NCBI RefSeq assembly: GCF_910594005.1 | Contig: NC_057815.1 | Coordinates: 65,114,052-65,178,051, forward strand | Source of the DNA: Cervus elaphus | Taxonomy: Eukaryota; Chordata; Mammalia; Artiodactyla; Cervidae | DNA: 64,000 nt | Direction of reading: 5' to 3' | Shown here: in pieces, positions 23,300-34,559 of the stretch | Numbering within the stretch: the first letter of the stretch is position 1 | Layout of the letters: each line of letters begins with the position of its first letter | Notes under the pieces: generated by a model | What the model saw: the letters and a program-made list of their open reading frames with translations, nothing else | Database searches by the model: none | What the model was told of the DNA's origin: nothing | Position numbers and translations under genes: made by a program

Positions 23300-24650
23300 G
23301 ACTCCAGGTCTCAGTCAACATGCGCCTGATGGAGACACCTCAGGATCTCAGAGGCAAAGTCGGGAGCCCCGTCCTGGAACTCCAGGCAAGATGCCCTCGA
23401 GGTGCCGCAGCTGTCCAGCCACCCGCGAGTCTGCCTCCTCCGACAGCCAAAGGTCAAGTGCTCCAAGTTTGGGAGCCGGAGGAAGGCCGGCGTCTCCGGC
23501 CCAACTGTGGGTCCGCTGGAGCTGCGACGGCCTGAGTGCCCTGTCAGCTCCGGCCGCTTCCGGAGAGTTTGGACAAGGTGGCCGCGGAGCCGCTGTCCGC
23601 TCCGCAGCCGGCTACACCCCTTGGGGAGGGGGTGGGCGTGCGGGAACTCCCGCGGCACCGGGGTGGGGGAGGGAGAGAAAGGAGGAGAAGAAGGGGGCAC
23701 CTGGCTTCGCCCCGCTGGGGATCCGCGAGCAGCGCAGGTTCGGGGAGGGCGTGCGACTCCCAGGCCCCCGCGGGCGCGGGCGGCTCAGGGATCCCAGGCC
23801 TCCTAGGCCGAGGTCAGCGATGCCGCCCAGTCCCGTGCCCCAGCCGGCGATGCCCAGGTTCAGCAGGCGGACGCGCACGGGCCAGGCCCGGGATAGAGGC
23901 TCGCGGGCGAGCGGGCGGGAGGCGCGGGGCGGGCCCGGGGCGGGCGGGGGCGTGCTCTCCCGCAGGCCCGCCCCGCGCCGCCCGGCCCCCAGCGAAGCCC
24001 GGGCCCGCCCCAGCGCCTGGCTTATCCCGGAATAACCTGTTGTAGGCAGCCGCCCGGCGCCCGCAGACCCCTGAGGGCTCTCCCGGCCCGCACTAGTCTC
24101 CGCTAGGATCCCTCTCCCTAGCCAAAGTTCGGGTCCCAAGCCTCTCTTTCGCCCACTAGAGTCCCTCCCGTGCTAACCGCCCGCAAACTGACGGGCCCTG
24201 ACACGCAAGTCGCTCAGGTAACCCAGGCCTGTGGCGGCGGCGGCGATGATGACAGTAGCCCGGATCTCCGGGCCTCAGTGCTGATCCACTCGCCTCAGCT
24301 CTAGAGCCGGGCAGGGCAGAGGGCCTGGACTCTACGACTGCCGCCCGGTACTGCCCGAGGCGACAACGACCCGGCCCGGTTCAGCCGGGGGCGCGTTCCC
24401 AGCCCCCTACTCCCGGCCGGTATCCCAGGCTCCGCCCCTCTCGCCGCGCCCCGCAGCCAATCAGCTTCCGCCTCTCTGCAGCTTAGGAACCCGCGCGCTT
24501 AGTCACCCCTGTGCAGCGGCCCCTGGCGGGCAAAGCTGGGTGCTGCGGCCCGGATCCGAGCTCGTTGGGAGGCCCTGCCCCTTTGCAGAGGGTTGGGGAA
24601 TTAGAGCGAGGACCCGCCCCGGGGGGAGGCCCATTGGGGCCTGCTAGTGT
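23300..24650 (-). promoter_or_regulatory. STIM1: STIM1 5' UTR and CpG-island promoter
   Basis: From about 23390 to 24650 the sequence turns very GC- and CpG-rich, unlike the AT-rich intron to the left. It contains repeated GC boxes (for example around 23925-23955), CCAAT near 24457-24461, an inverted CCAAT near 24631 and a short GGC triplet run near 24232-24246. There is no convincing TATA box, so several dispersed start sites are likely. The 5' UTR runs leftwards into the ATG at 23299. The transcription start cannot be fixed from sequence. The island extends well upstream, so a divergent plus-strand transcript is possible but not shown. Long ORFs here are artefacts of high GC content. Confidence 0.85.
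23319..23321 (-). promoter_or_regulatory. STIM1: Upstream ATG overlapping the STIM1 start
   Basis: Reading the 5' UTR on the minus strand, an ATG lies 22 nt before the STIM1 start, in another frame. Its context is weak (C at -3, T at +4). Its frame has no stop in the rest of exon 1, so it overlaps the STIM1 start completely. It could lower initiation at the main ATG by leaky scanning. That role is an inference. Confidence 0.5.
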
Positions 24651-25428
24651 TTTCAGAAGGAATGATGCCAGAAAAACAAAACGAAGCATCTAAACCACTA
24701 TAGGTAAAATTGCCCCACACATTCCTAAATGGCCAAAGGTCCCCATATCTGTCTTCCTGACCTCCCCCCCGCCATCCATGCTAAGTAGGATGCCCTCCCT
24801 TAGCTCTCTCAGCCCGTTTTCCTACCCGTCCCCCAACCCACTCCCCTCTGAGGTTTCTGCGGGTAGGGCCTGTGTAGGTTCCTCCCTGCATCTCACTCTC
24901 CCAGCTCTGCGTGTGGCTTGAGGGTGTTAGCGACTTGAGAACGAGTGCCCCTATGAAGAGGGAGAAGCGCTGGGCCTCCCTCCACACAGCCTGCACTTCC
25001 TGTTCTCTTCTCAAGTGTGCTGTCAGCAGATCTTTACTGAAACCTGCTCTGTGCCCTGCCGTGTCCTTGGCACCGGCGGCAGGAGAAGGGATTAGGCCCC
25101 GGCCCTACCCTGACAGTGCTAAGCCAGCTACCTGTTCTGAGCAAGCCATCTGAAGATCGGGAACACGGATTTGCCCAACAGCTGCCGGGCTTAAGAGTTA
25201 GGCTGTTAATATAAAAATACACCTCCGACGTCATCTACTACCACCCTCCCCACTCTCTTATTAAACTTCAGTCACACTGGTCTTAAGTTCCTCAAGCACA
25301 TGGAATCTCAGCCACCTCCCAGCCCTGGTAGCTACTGTGGCTTCTACCTAAACACTCTCTTCCTCTCCAGGGCCCCCCATCAACTCCCTCACATGGCTGA
25401 CTTCTCATTCTTCCAGATACAATTCAAG

Positions 25429-25622
25429 GGACTTCCCTGGTGGTCCAGTGGCTGAGACTCTGCACTCCCAAGGCAGGGGCCTGGGTTTGATCCCTGGTGA
25501 CGGAACTAGATTTCACATTCAGCGACTTAAAGATCCTGCGTGCTGCAACAAAGATGGAAGATCTCACATGCTGCATCCAAGATCCAGCTCAGGCACATAA
25601 ATGAATACATATATATTTTTTG
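25429..25622 (+). mobile_element. CHR-type SINE
   Basis: Starts ACTTCCCTGGTGGTCCAGTG, has GGTTTGATCCCTGG and an ATATA-rich tail. An approximate AGATACAATT/AGATACAGTT duplication flanks it. Confidence 0.88.
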
Positions 25623-26084
25623 AAAGATACAGTTTACGATCTTCTCCTCAGAAACTCCTACTCAGCCACCTCAAGTCCAAAATTGGACCATACACATATC
25701 TGTCTTCCACCACCCCACAGGATTATGACTTTTCAGAGGTTAGGGCCTGTGCTTTATTCATCTCTGGGAAATGGCCATCCAGTCACAGGCCCTGTACATA
25801 GTAAGTGCTCACAAAAGCTGATTGACATAAGTTAATTCCTTTGATTGTATAAATATTTATTGAGTAACAACTGTGTGTTGGAAAACTGGCCCTAACAGAA
25901 GATAAGCCCCTGATAGACTCAGAGCCTTAAACTCAAACAGCAAAGTGGGAAAATAGCTAATATTATTGAGAGAAGTAGATGAGAGTAATAGGGAGTAGTA
26001 GACACTGGGGCACCCTGGCGGCAGGCAGGAAGGTGGACTCAGTATTGCTGGATCATCTTTAAGAGAAGATGGAAGTCTGGACTT

Positions 26085-26740
26085 TTAAATGATATAGCCA
26101 CTTTATCAACAAGGACCTACTGTTGACCTATGTGTTGATAGCACAGGGAACTCTACTCAACATTCTATAACAACTGGCTCAATGGAAGAGAATCTGCCCG
26201 TCAATGCAGGAGGTTCAAGTTCCATCCCTGGGTGGGGAAGATTCTCTGGAGTAGGAAATGGCAACTCACTCCAGTATTCTTGCCTGGAGAAACCCATGGA
26301 CAGAGGAACCTGGCAGGCTACAGTCCATTGGATCACAAAGAGTCAGACACGACTGAGTCACAAATACACATGCTCTAGAGCCCAAAATTGCAATCACTGA
26401 GCCCGCCCTAGAGCCCAGGCTCAGCAACAAGAGAAGCCACTGCAATGAGAAGCCTGCGTACTGCAACTAGAGAGTAGCCCCCACTCTCCACAACTAGAGA
26501 AAAGCCTGCACGGTAACGAAGACCCAGCACAGTCAAAAATAAATTTCAAAAATTATTTTTAAAAATTTATTAAAAAAATATTCTGTAATAACCTTTATGG
26601 GAAAGGAATCTGAAAAAGAATGACTATATGCATATATACAACTGAACCACTTTGCTGTACACCTGAAATGAACACAACAATGTAAGTCAGTTATACACTG
26701 ATATAAAATTAAAATTAAATTTAAAAAAATTTAAAAGACA
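26085..26740 (+). mobile_element. L1 3' end split by SINE insertions
   Basis: L1-type 3' sequence (AGCACAGGGAACTCTACTCA) stops at 26170 and resumes at 26580 with TAACCTTTATGGGAAAGGAA, continuing to the TTGCTGTACACCTGAAA end. The interruption is SINE sequence, bounded by ATTCTATAA/ATTCTGTAA. Confidence 0.8.
26171..26579 (+). mobile_element. Composite SINE (Bov-tA within CHR) inside L1
   Basis: A Bov-tA copy (about 26172-26372) runs directly into the 3' body of a CHR element (about 26373-26545) with an AAATAAAT tail. Both sit within the L1 listed separately, so this is a multi-layer insertion. Confidence 0.75.
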
Positions 26741-26939
26741 AAAAAAATGATACAGCCCTTTAAAGGTATGAAACCCTGTATAGGCCACATCAAGCACATC
26801 TGTAGCCTACATTGATCTCAGACTATACATTTATAATTTCTCCCTGAGCCAGTCCCCCTGCCTGTGCACTCATTTGTCTAAGAAAACACAAAAGAAAAAA
26901 GGAAAGTAAATCAAGCTTAATACAACTCTTTTAAATTCA

Positions 26940-27536
26940 AGTGCATCCTGTTTATAATAGCCAGGACATGGAAGCAACCTAGATGCCCATCAGCAGACGA
27001 ATGGATAAAGAAGCTGTGGTACATATACACCATGGAATATTACTCAGCCGTTAAAAAGAATTCATTTGAATCAGTTCTAATGAGATGGATGAAACTGAAG
27101 CCCGTTATACAGAGTGAAGTAAGCCAGAAAGATAAAGAACACTACAGCATACTAACACATATATATGGAATTTAAAAAGATGGTAATGATAACCCTATAT
27201 GCAAAACAGAAAGAGAGATACAGATGTACAGAACAGACTTTTGGACTCTGTGGGAGAAGGCGAGGGTGGGATGTTTCGAGAGAACAGCATGTATATTATC
27301 TATAGTGAAACAGATCACCAGCGCAGGTGGGATGCATGAGACAAGTGCTCGGGCCTGGTACACTGGGAAGACCCAGAGGAATTGGGTGGAGAGGGAGGTG
27401 GGAGGGGGGATCGGGATGGGGAATACATGTAACTCCATGGCTGATTCATGTCAATGTATGACAAAACCCACTGCAATGTTGTGAAGTAATTAGCCTTCAA
27501 CTAATAAAAATAAATGAAAAAAATAAAAATAAAAAC
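26940..27536 (+). mobile_element. L1 3' end (ruminant)
   Basis: Begins at the conserved ATAGCCAGGACATGGAAGCA and runs through TGGAATATTACTCAGCC to AACTAATAAAAATAAATG. 5' truncated, no coding capacity left. Confidence 0.88.
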
Positions 27537-27829
27537 TTCTAATGAAATAGCAGATTTTATACCTTGGAACCTCCTAAAATATTTTACACACAATAAAAGG
27601 TACTTGCTGACTTTTCCCAAAAAAAATAAAATAAAATAAATTCAAGTGCATCATTTCTCTTAGCTACCATGTGATTTCTTTGTGGGTATGGGTGCAAAAC
27701 CCATTTGGTAGAAAGAGCTGGGGTCTTGGAGGCAGGAAGCAAGAGTCTATTACCAATTCACACCAAGACCTTGAGACTCTTAGAGCCTGTTGCATTTCCT
27801 GTGAGGCTAAAATGGTGTCTGGGAACTAA

Positions 27830-28620
27830 AAATAGAATTAATCGTATGCTGCAGCAATTCCACTTCTGGGCATATGCCAAAAGAAATTGAAAGCAGGGTC
27901 TCAAAGAGATATTTGAAAACAATTCCCGTTTTCATAGCAGCATTATTCACAATAGCTGAAAGGTGGGAGCAACGCAAGTAAATGTCCGTAAATGGATGAC
28001 TATATATATACATATACATATATATATATATATGCAATGGACTATTATTCAGCTTTCAAAAGGAAGAAAATTCTATATGCTACAACATGAGTGAACCTTA
28101 AGGACCTTAAGGACATTATGCTAAGTGAAATAAGCTAGTCACAGAAGGACAAATACTATATGATTCCACTTATATAAGGTTCCTCGTGCCTCATGCTAAG
28201 TTGCTTGAGGCGTGTCAGACTCTTTTAGACTTTATGGGCTGTAGCCCACCAGGTTCCTCTGTTCATGGGATTTTCCAGACAAGAATACTGGAGTGGGTTG
28301 CCATGCCTCCTCAACGGGATCTTTTTTCCTGACCCAGGGCTTGAACCTGCATCTCTTACATCTCCTGCATTGGCAGGCAGGTTCTTTACCACCAGCGATA
28401 TAAGTTTCCTAGAGTCGTGAAACTTCATAGACACAGAAAGTAGGATAGTGGTCACTAGGGCTGAGGGGAAGGGATGATAGGGAATTGTTGTTTAAGATAT
28501 AGTGTGTCCATTTAGCAGGATGAAAAGAGCTCTGGAAATTGGTTGCCAAACAATATGAATGTATTTAACACATTTAAAATGTAAATGTTATGTTATGTGT
28601 ATTTTACCACAATTAAAAAT
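27830..28620 (+). mobile_element. Older L1 3' end, interrupted
   Basis: L1 sequence including CCACTTCTGGGCATATGCC and TATGATTCCACTTATATAAG. It is broken at 28184 by a reverse Bov-tA and resumes at 28398, ending in TTACCACAATTAAAAATAAA. A TA-rich stretch at 28001-28035 lies within it. Confidence 0.85.
28185..28397 (-). mobile_element. Bov-tA SINE nested in L1
   Basis: Reverse Bov-tA, flanked by ATATAAGGTTCCT (28172-28184) and ATATAAGTTTCCT (28398-28410), 12 of 13 identical. Confidence 0.9.
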
Positions 28621-28812
28621 AAATGGTGTCTGAAAGCAAAAACCGTGGCCTGGACAACAGTAGAAGCATTCTTGTCTCATCTCTGACTCCCAGATCATGA
28701 TGTGACATCAGAAAAGCTAGTTTCCCTCTGGATCTCAGTCTACCCAACTATAGGATGAGTAGGTACCAGGTTATTGATCCAGTTCAGCTTTAATATTCTG
28801 TAAGGTCGGAAA

Positions 28813-29027
28813 GGACTTCCCTGGTAGCTCAACTGGTAAAGAATCCGCCAACAGTGCAGAAGACCTGGGTTCAGTCCCTGGGTTGGGAAGATCTCCTAGA
28901 GGAGGGAATGGCAATCCACTCCAGTAGTCTTGCTTGGAGAATCCCCATGGACAGGGGAGCCTGGTGGGCTATAGTCCATGGGATCGTAAAGAGTTGGACA
29001 CGACTGAGCGACTAAGCACAGCACAGC
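28813..29027 (+). mobile_element. Bov-tA SINE with target-site duplication
   Basis: Complete forward copy. Flanks AAGGTCGGAAA (28802-28812) and AAGGTAGGAAA (29028-29038). Confidence 0.92.
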
Positions 29028-29212
29028 AAGGTAGGAAAAACCTGAGACCTCATGGATCTTTCTGGATCAGAAGCTGTGACTCTCACCTCAATTGACCTCA
29101 CATTGTGTTCTCATGTAAGTGTAGCCTCTGTAAGAGCCCCTCACCACATTGTGAGTCTTAGGAGGAAGCCAAGAGATTGGTTTTGCTTTGTTTTTTCATC
29201 TCAGTGTCTTTT

Positions 29213-29397
29213 TTTTAAATGTTGGGGTTTTTTGGCTGCACTGAGTCTTCGCTGCCACATGTGGGTTTTCTCTAGTTAAGGTGTGTGAGGGCTTCTCTAG
29301 TTGCAGCACACAGGCTTAGTTTTCCAGCCAGGGATCAAATACGAGTCCCCTGTATTGGAAGGCAGATTCTTAACCACTGGACCATCAGGGAAGTCCC
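29213..29397 (-). mobile_element. CHR-type SINE
   Basis: Reverse copy ending GACCATCAGGGAAGTCC, with a T-rich left end. CTCAGTGT occurs on both flanks (29201-29208 and 29398-29405). Confidence 0.88.
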
Positions 29398-31169
29398 CTC
29401 AGTGTTTTCTTAAAACCTATATACCAAGCCTTTACCATATGCCAAGATTATCTCCCTTGCATCACTCTACATTCGGCAGATGTTGGCTAAATCAAACTAA
29501 TTAAAATTTTTTTGCCTCTATTCCACTATTTGCAAGAGCTTTCACATCTATTATCTTAACTCTCCCTCACAAGACCTCTGCTAGATAAGTCAGAGATTAC
29601 ACTTATTCTACAGATGAAGAAACTGAACCTAAGAAGATGAATTGTATCATGTTCTCTTTCTCCTTTGGGATTTCCTCCCCATCCTTCAACTCTCAGTACA
29701 AGTGATATAAATCAGCCATGTCTTGACCACTGATGACAGTATAGCATGAACCAAAAGCTATGATTTGTCAAAATAATAATAAAGTCAGCTCAAAAGTCAC
29801 CTTCCTTCCTTTGACTCCCTCCTTGGCTTACCTTGTCTCTCCAGTCTTCTGCTATACCTTAGGGTACTTAAATAGCTAAATTATGATTATCTAGTAAGTA
29901 TCAGTCTTCCCCATTAGCTTCTGAGCTCATCAAGGACTTCATTTCATTTACCATTGTATACTCTCAAGCTAGGACCAGACTCAGTACAGAGCTGGTACTC
30001 AATAAAAGTGAATGAATGAATGATGTGTGTTCTTTAAGTAGCTTAGCTGTCCTTTCTCTACACCACAGGGTTTCTGATTACCAATAGCTTTCATCTGGAA
30101 AGTGAGAATCTTCAGTAGAAGTGTGCTAAAGGGTCCAAAATCTGCTCAGAAAAGTTTAGGAATCCGTGAGTTTAGGCGGTATTATCTATCAGTGCTGCTC
30201 CCTGGTGTCTAAAAGTGGCAAGTACAGCTATCACTAAGAAGCTGCCCAAAGTCTGGCTGAGTAGGGAATGAAGACAGAAATCTTGGCTTCTAACAATTCT
30301 TTCCAGGCCAGCTTCACAAAGAGAATCATCTCCCTTTGCAGAATCAGTTCTAGACTCTTAATGCCAATGTTCATTCATTCATTTAACATCTACTGAGCTC
30401 CTGTTTATAACAATCCAGTTCTTACCCCCAAAGAGCTCAGTTTTTAGGGGAAATATATAGATGAAGAGTAATTAGAACTTGTTGATAATGTCTTGAGAGA
30501 AATTGATGTGGGGCAGGTGAGGGAACACAGAATTACACAAGTAACTGCTGACAGCAGTCAGAAAGGCTGTGCACAAGCCTTTCAGGGAGGAGGAGGATGT
30601 CTGGAGTCACACTGCCTAGATTCACATCCTGGCTCTGCTGCATGACTCTGGGCAAGCTGAGCCGCTCCTGGAACACACCAGGGCTGAAGAAGAAAGAATT
30701 TCCCAGAGGGGAGTATGCCAGATGACCTGGGTACCACCCGGTTTGGAGAATCTCAAAGAAGCAAAGGTGCCCTGGAGGCAAACAGGACAACCATTGTACT
30801 GCCAGTCTGGGAGGAAGGACACTCCTGAAGGATTGGGCATGTGCCTAGTTCCCCCTCCCTCATCCAGTTATTTCCTTAGAGGGAATCAAGAACAATGGAT
30901 CGGAGGACACAATGGATCAGAGGATGCCACTCCAGAAATGTGTTTCATTTGCCACTTCCCGTTGTTTGTTCTTTCTGCTATCTCCTGTTCTGTCCATCAT
31001 GTTCTCATTTCATGAAATGAGACATTGTGTTTATCTTTGGGGGTAATAAGAAGAGTAATGAGGGGGAGACTCCCATTTCTACTCAGGCAGGTTGAGAAAG
31101 GGAAGACCAGGGAATTAAAAGACAGTTGAGTCCCTGGAGCCACATCAGAGAAAAAGAGCTCAGATATGT

Positions 31170-31370
31170 TGTATCAGACTGTAAAGTATGAGCCTACAAA
31201 GCAGGAGACCTGAGTTCGATCCCTGAGTCAGGAAGATTCCCTTGAGAAGAGAATGACGACCCACTCCAGGATTCTTGCCTGAAGAATCCCATGAACAGAG
31301 GAGCCTGGTGGGCTACAGTCCACAGTGTTGCAAAGAGTAGGATACGACTAAGCGACTAAGACTTTCAGAT
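31170..31370 (+). mobile_element. Bov-tA SINE (diverged)
   Basis: Recognisable B-box GAGTTCGATCCC and the end GGATACGACTAAGCGACTAA, with more substitutions than neighbouring copies. Confidence 0.85.
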
Positions 31371-33799
31371 TTAGGGTTAGCTTGAAGAGGCTGGGACTAG
31401 GACTGAGCAGAAGATCCTCTGTGCCACTGGTGGGCCATAGCAGCTGGGACTCAGTGAGGACCAGGCTGGAAAGACCCATTTGAAAAACATCAGGGCAGGG
31501 GTGAGATCAGTGAGGGCCTTTCTCCTCCTCTCTGTCTCCATCTTGAGTTTTTAGGGGAACTGAGTCAGCTTTAGCACTTGACCTTGAGAAAGAAGGAAAA
31601 ATTATCAGGGAGAATAACTTGAAAACAACATGAGTGAATGGAGAAATTAAGTAATGTTTATTCATTATACTCTGGGCAATCTGCTAGACTCTTGGTTTGC
31701 TTATTTCATTGAATCCTCATAATCCCACAAAGTACACAGTATTGACATTCTGATTTTAAAATGAAACTAAATGGCTCTATCATATACTCTTACAGCACTC
31801 TGTACTTTTGAATCATTACCTGTTTAAGATCTCTCTTCCTCGCCAGTTACATCAGGATAGGGGCTTGTCTTTTTGTTTTCACCACTACATCACTGGCATG
31901 TGACACTATACCTGGCCCAGAGGTTTTCGATAAATATGTGTTTAAGGAATGAATAAGAGAGGTCATGTGACTTGTCAAAAGCCACAAGGTAAGTGGTACA
32001 ACCAGGATTTGAATCCGGGACCGTTTGCCTCCAGAACCTGTCTCTGACCTCGCTATCCAACCTCACCAAGTCCTTTTATATGTTGTCTCACTTCTAAATG
32101 TCCTAGCTCAGTGACCTTTTCCCTCAGCTGCTTGTGAACACGAATGTACACTGTCTACCAAGAATTCACCTATTCAGGGAAAGCAAATGAGAGAAACAGC
32201 CCATCTGGGGTTGTGCCCTCTTCCTACCCTCTTTGTCTCATTATCTTCTTCCTCCAAGAAGCCTTTGTAGACACTCCACCTGTCTACCTGTCTCCCTCTC
32301 CTCTGGCCTTATTGGCCCTTCCTAAACCCATGCCATAAAAGTAGCCTCAACTCACCTGGCCTCTGACGCTTCCATACATACTAGTTATGCGTTATTAAGG
32401 CAATTTTGTTCCACAATATACTGAAGGCAAATGTGTGCTCAGGCCTGTCTGTGCCAGGCCCAGTGGGTGGACACTGAGATGAATCAGACACAAACTCAAA
32501 GGACGTATATTTAGTGGAGAAGGCAGACATTAGACAAAGATACAATTAACTGGAGCACAAAGCAAGATGACCTAAATGGTATTAAAGAAGTATGAGCAAT
32601 ATGTTACATGCATAAACCTTAAATACTTAATGATTATTTTGAAGAACATATCATAGAAGGTCACAGCTCAAAGGGGTCATCTTGGTTCAACTCCTTGCTT
32701 TCCAGTGGAGGATTCTGGGACCCAGAGTAGGGCAAAACCTCATCTGAAGTCTCACAAGCCAGTCTGACTGAGCCAAGACTAGACTTCAGTTTTTCTGAAG
32801 CCTAGCCCAAGGCCCTTTCCTTGTCTGCGATTAGCTTGATATGTAGCAGTCCCGGATCCCATGAGATCATGATATTCTCAAAGCCAAGCCAGGTTCTCCC
32901 ACTTAACCAGGACCAGGCATGAACAAGACCAATGCCTTAGGAAATGCAGTCATCCCAGGCTGCCAATCCAGCCTTTTGGTCTCCTGCACCTATCTTGACC
33001 GCTACGCTTCTAAAATTGACTTTCAAATATTTTTGCAGAAAACTATTTTTTAGTGAGCTTTTTATTCAGAACACTAGTATATAAGTTAGATAAAAGCAAA
33101 CCAATTCTAGTTGAAGGGAAGGAAGGTCAGAGCCCCACTCTTTTCCTACCCTCAAGTCCTGGGAAGAGAACTTGAGAAACACAGTTCAAAAACCTTTGTT
33201 CTAGGACACAATTTTTAATGGCTTCATGAAAGCTATTTTAATAGGTGGTCCTCCACTGAACCCTGTCTTTAATGGGAACTCACAATGCTTTCTTCATCAT
33301 CAGATGCCAAGCACCAGCCACGGGCTCCCATTAGAATATGGAGGGAAATCAGATTTTCCCCTTGTCTTTCCTGGTTTCTTCTCCTCCTCAGAGAGGAGTA
33401 TGTCCCAAGTGTTGTGGGGAGGGAGGAGAGAGACCCAAATTCTGCCTGGAGGTTCTGAGGATGCTTGAGCAGAAAGATCATGGAGAATGAATTCATCCAC
33501 TCAGTCATTTGCCAGCCTGAATCTGATGGAGGCTTTAACATCTCTGTTCCCATACCCACTAGCTACATGTACCATCAAGCATTTGAAATGTGTCTAGCTA
33601 AAATTCAGATGTATTCTAAGTGTAAAACATACACTAAATTTCAAAGTCTTAATACAAAAAAAGAATGTAAAATAGTTTATTCATTTTCATAATCAATAAT
33701 TTTTATACTGATTACATGTTGAAGTTGAATGACAATATTTTGCATATGTTGGGCTAAGAAAAATATATTAGTAAAATTAAATTTTACCTGTTTCTTTTT

Positions 33800-33917
33800 A
33801 ATTTAATTGGGGGAAGGACTTATAGCTGGTGGGATCTTAGTTCCCTGACCAGGGATTGAACAGGTGCCCCCCGCAATGGAAGGGTGGAGTCCTAACTACT
33901 GAACTGCCAGGGAATTC
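33800..33917 (-). mobile_element. CHR-type SINE
   Basis: Reverse copy ending AACTGCCAGGGAATTCC, with a T-rich left side. An imperfect TTCTTTTTANTTT duplication flanks it. Confidence 0.85.
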
Positions 33918-34030
33918 CTTCTTTTTACTTTTTAAAAAAATGTCAGCACTAGAAAATTTTAAGTTACATATGTGGGTCACATTTTCACTAGACAGCACCG
34001 GGAGAGACTACCAAGTGCAAGGCAGAGGTG

Positions 34031-34032
<2 letters not shown>

Positions 34033-34080
<48 letters not shown>
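34033..34080. repeat. (GT)24 microsatellite
   Basis: Uninterrupted GT dinucleotides about 500 bp upstream of the RHOG CpG island. Likely length-polymorphic. Confidence 0.95.
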
Positions 34081-34081
<1 letters not shown>

Positions 34082-34559
34082 TTGTTGGAGGCAGTGGTCC
34101 ATTAAGGACAGATTGTGAAAGGCTGAGTCTATTTCGCCTGGCAGTCAATACAGAAGTTAGGCGGAAGGAATAGAATGCACAAAGACCCAAAGATGTGGGC
34201 AGGCACGCTGTGTTTTGGGAATTCATTCTTACATTAACATGATTTTTAAAAAGAGGAAAAGAAGCATTTGTTGAGTGTTTACTGTGAGCCAGCCATTGGC
34301 AGCAGGCCTTTTACATCCATTCTCATCTTCACAACTACAGGATGAAGGGGATGTTATTCTGTATTGCCAAAGATAGAATGGAGGCTCAGAAAAGTTGAAC
34401 AGTTTATTCTAGGAGTTGTTCTTCCTCTTTCTCTGGATAGCCTCTTGGAGACAAGGAGCCTTTCGTTAACTTCTCTGTTTTCCTCCACAGCACCTAGCAC
34501 GCAGCCCTCCACGTGGTAGGCACTCAGAAAGTTTGTGTTGGACGAAGAATATTTTCTCA

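Noticed and set aside
23298..24139. Long frames on both strands in the STIM1 CpG island (245, 175 and 169 codons)
   Set aside because: Several frames are open together because stop codons are rare in such GC-rich sequence. The products are Ala/Gly/Pro/Arg-rich with no domain, and the region is the promoter and 5' UTR.
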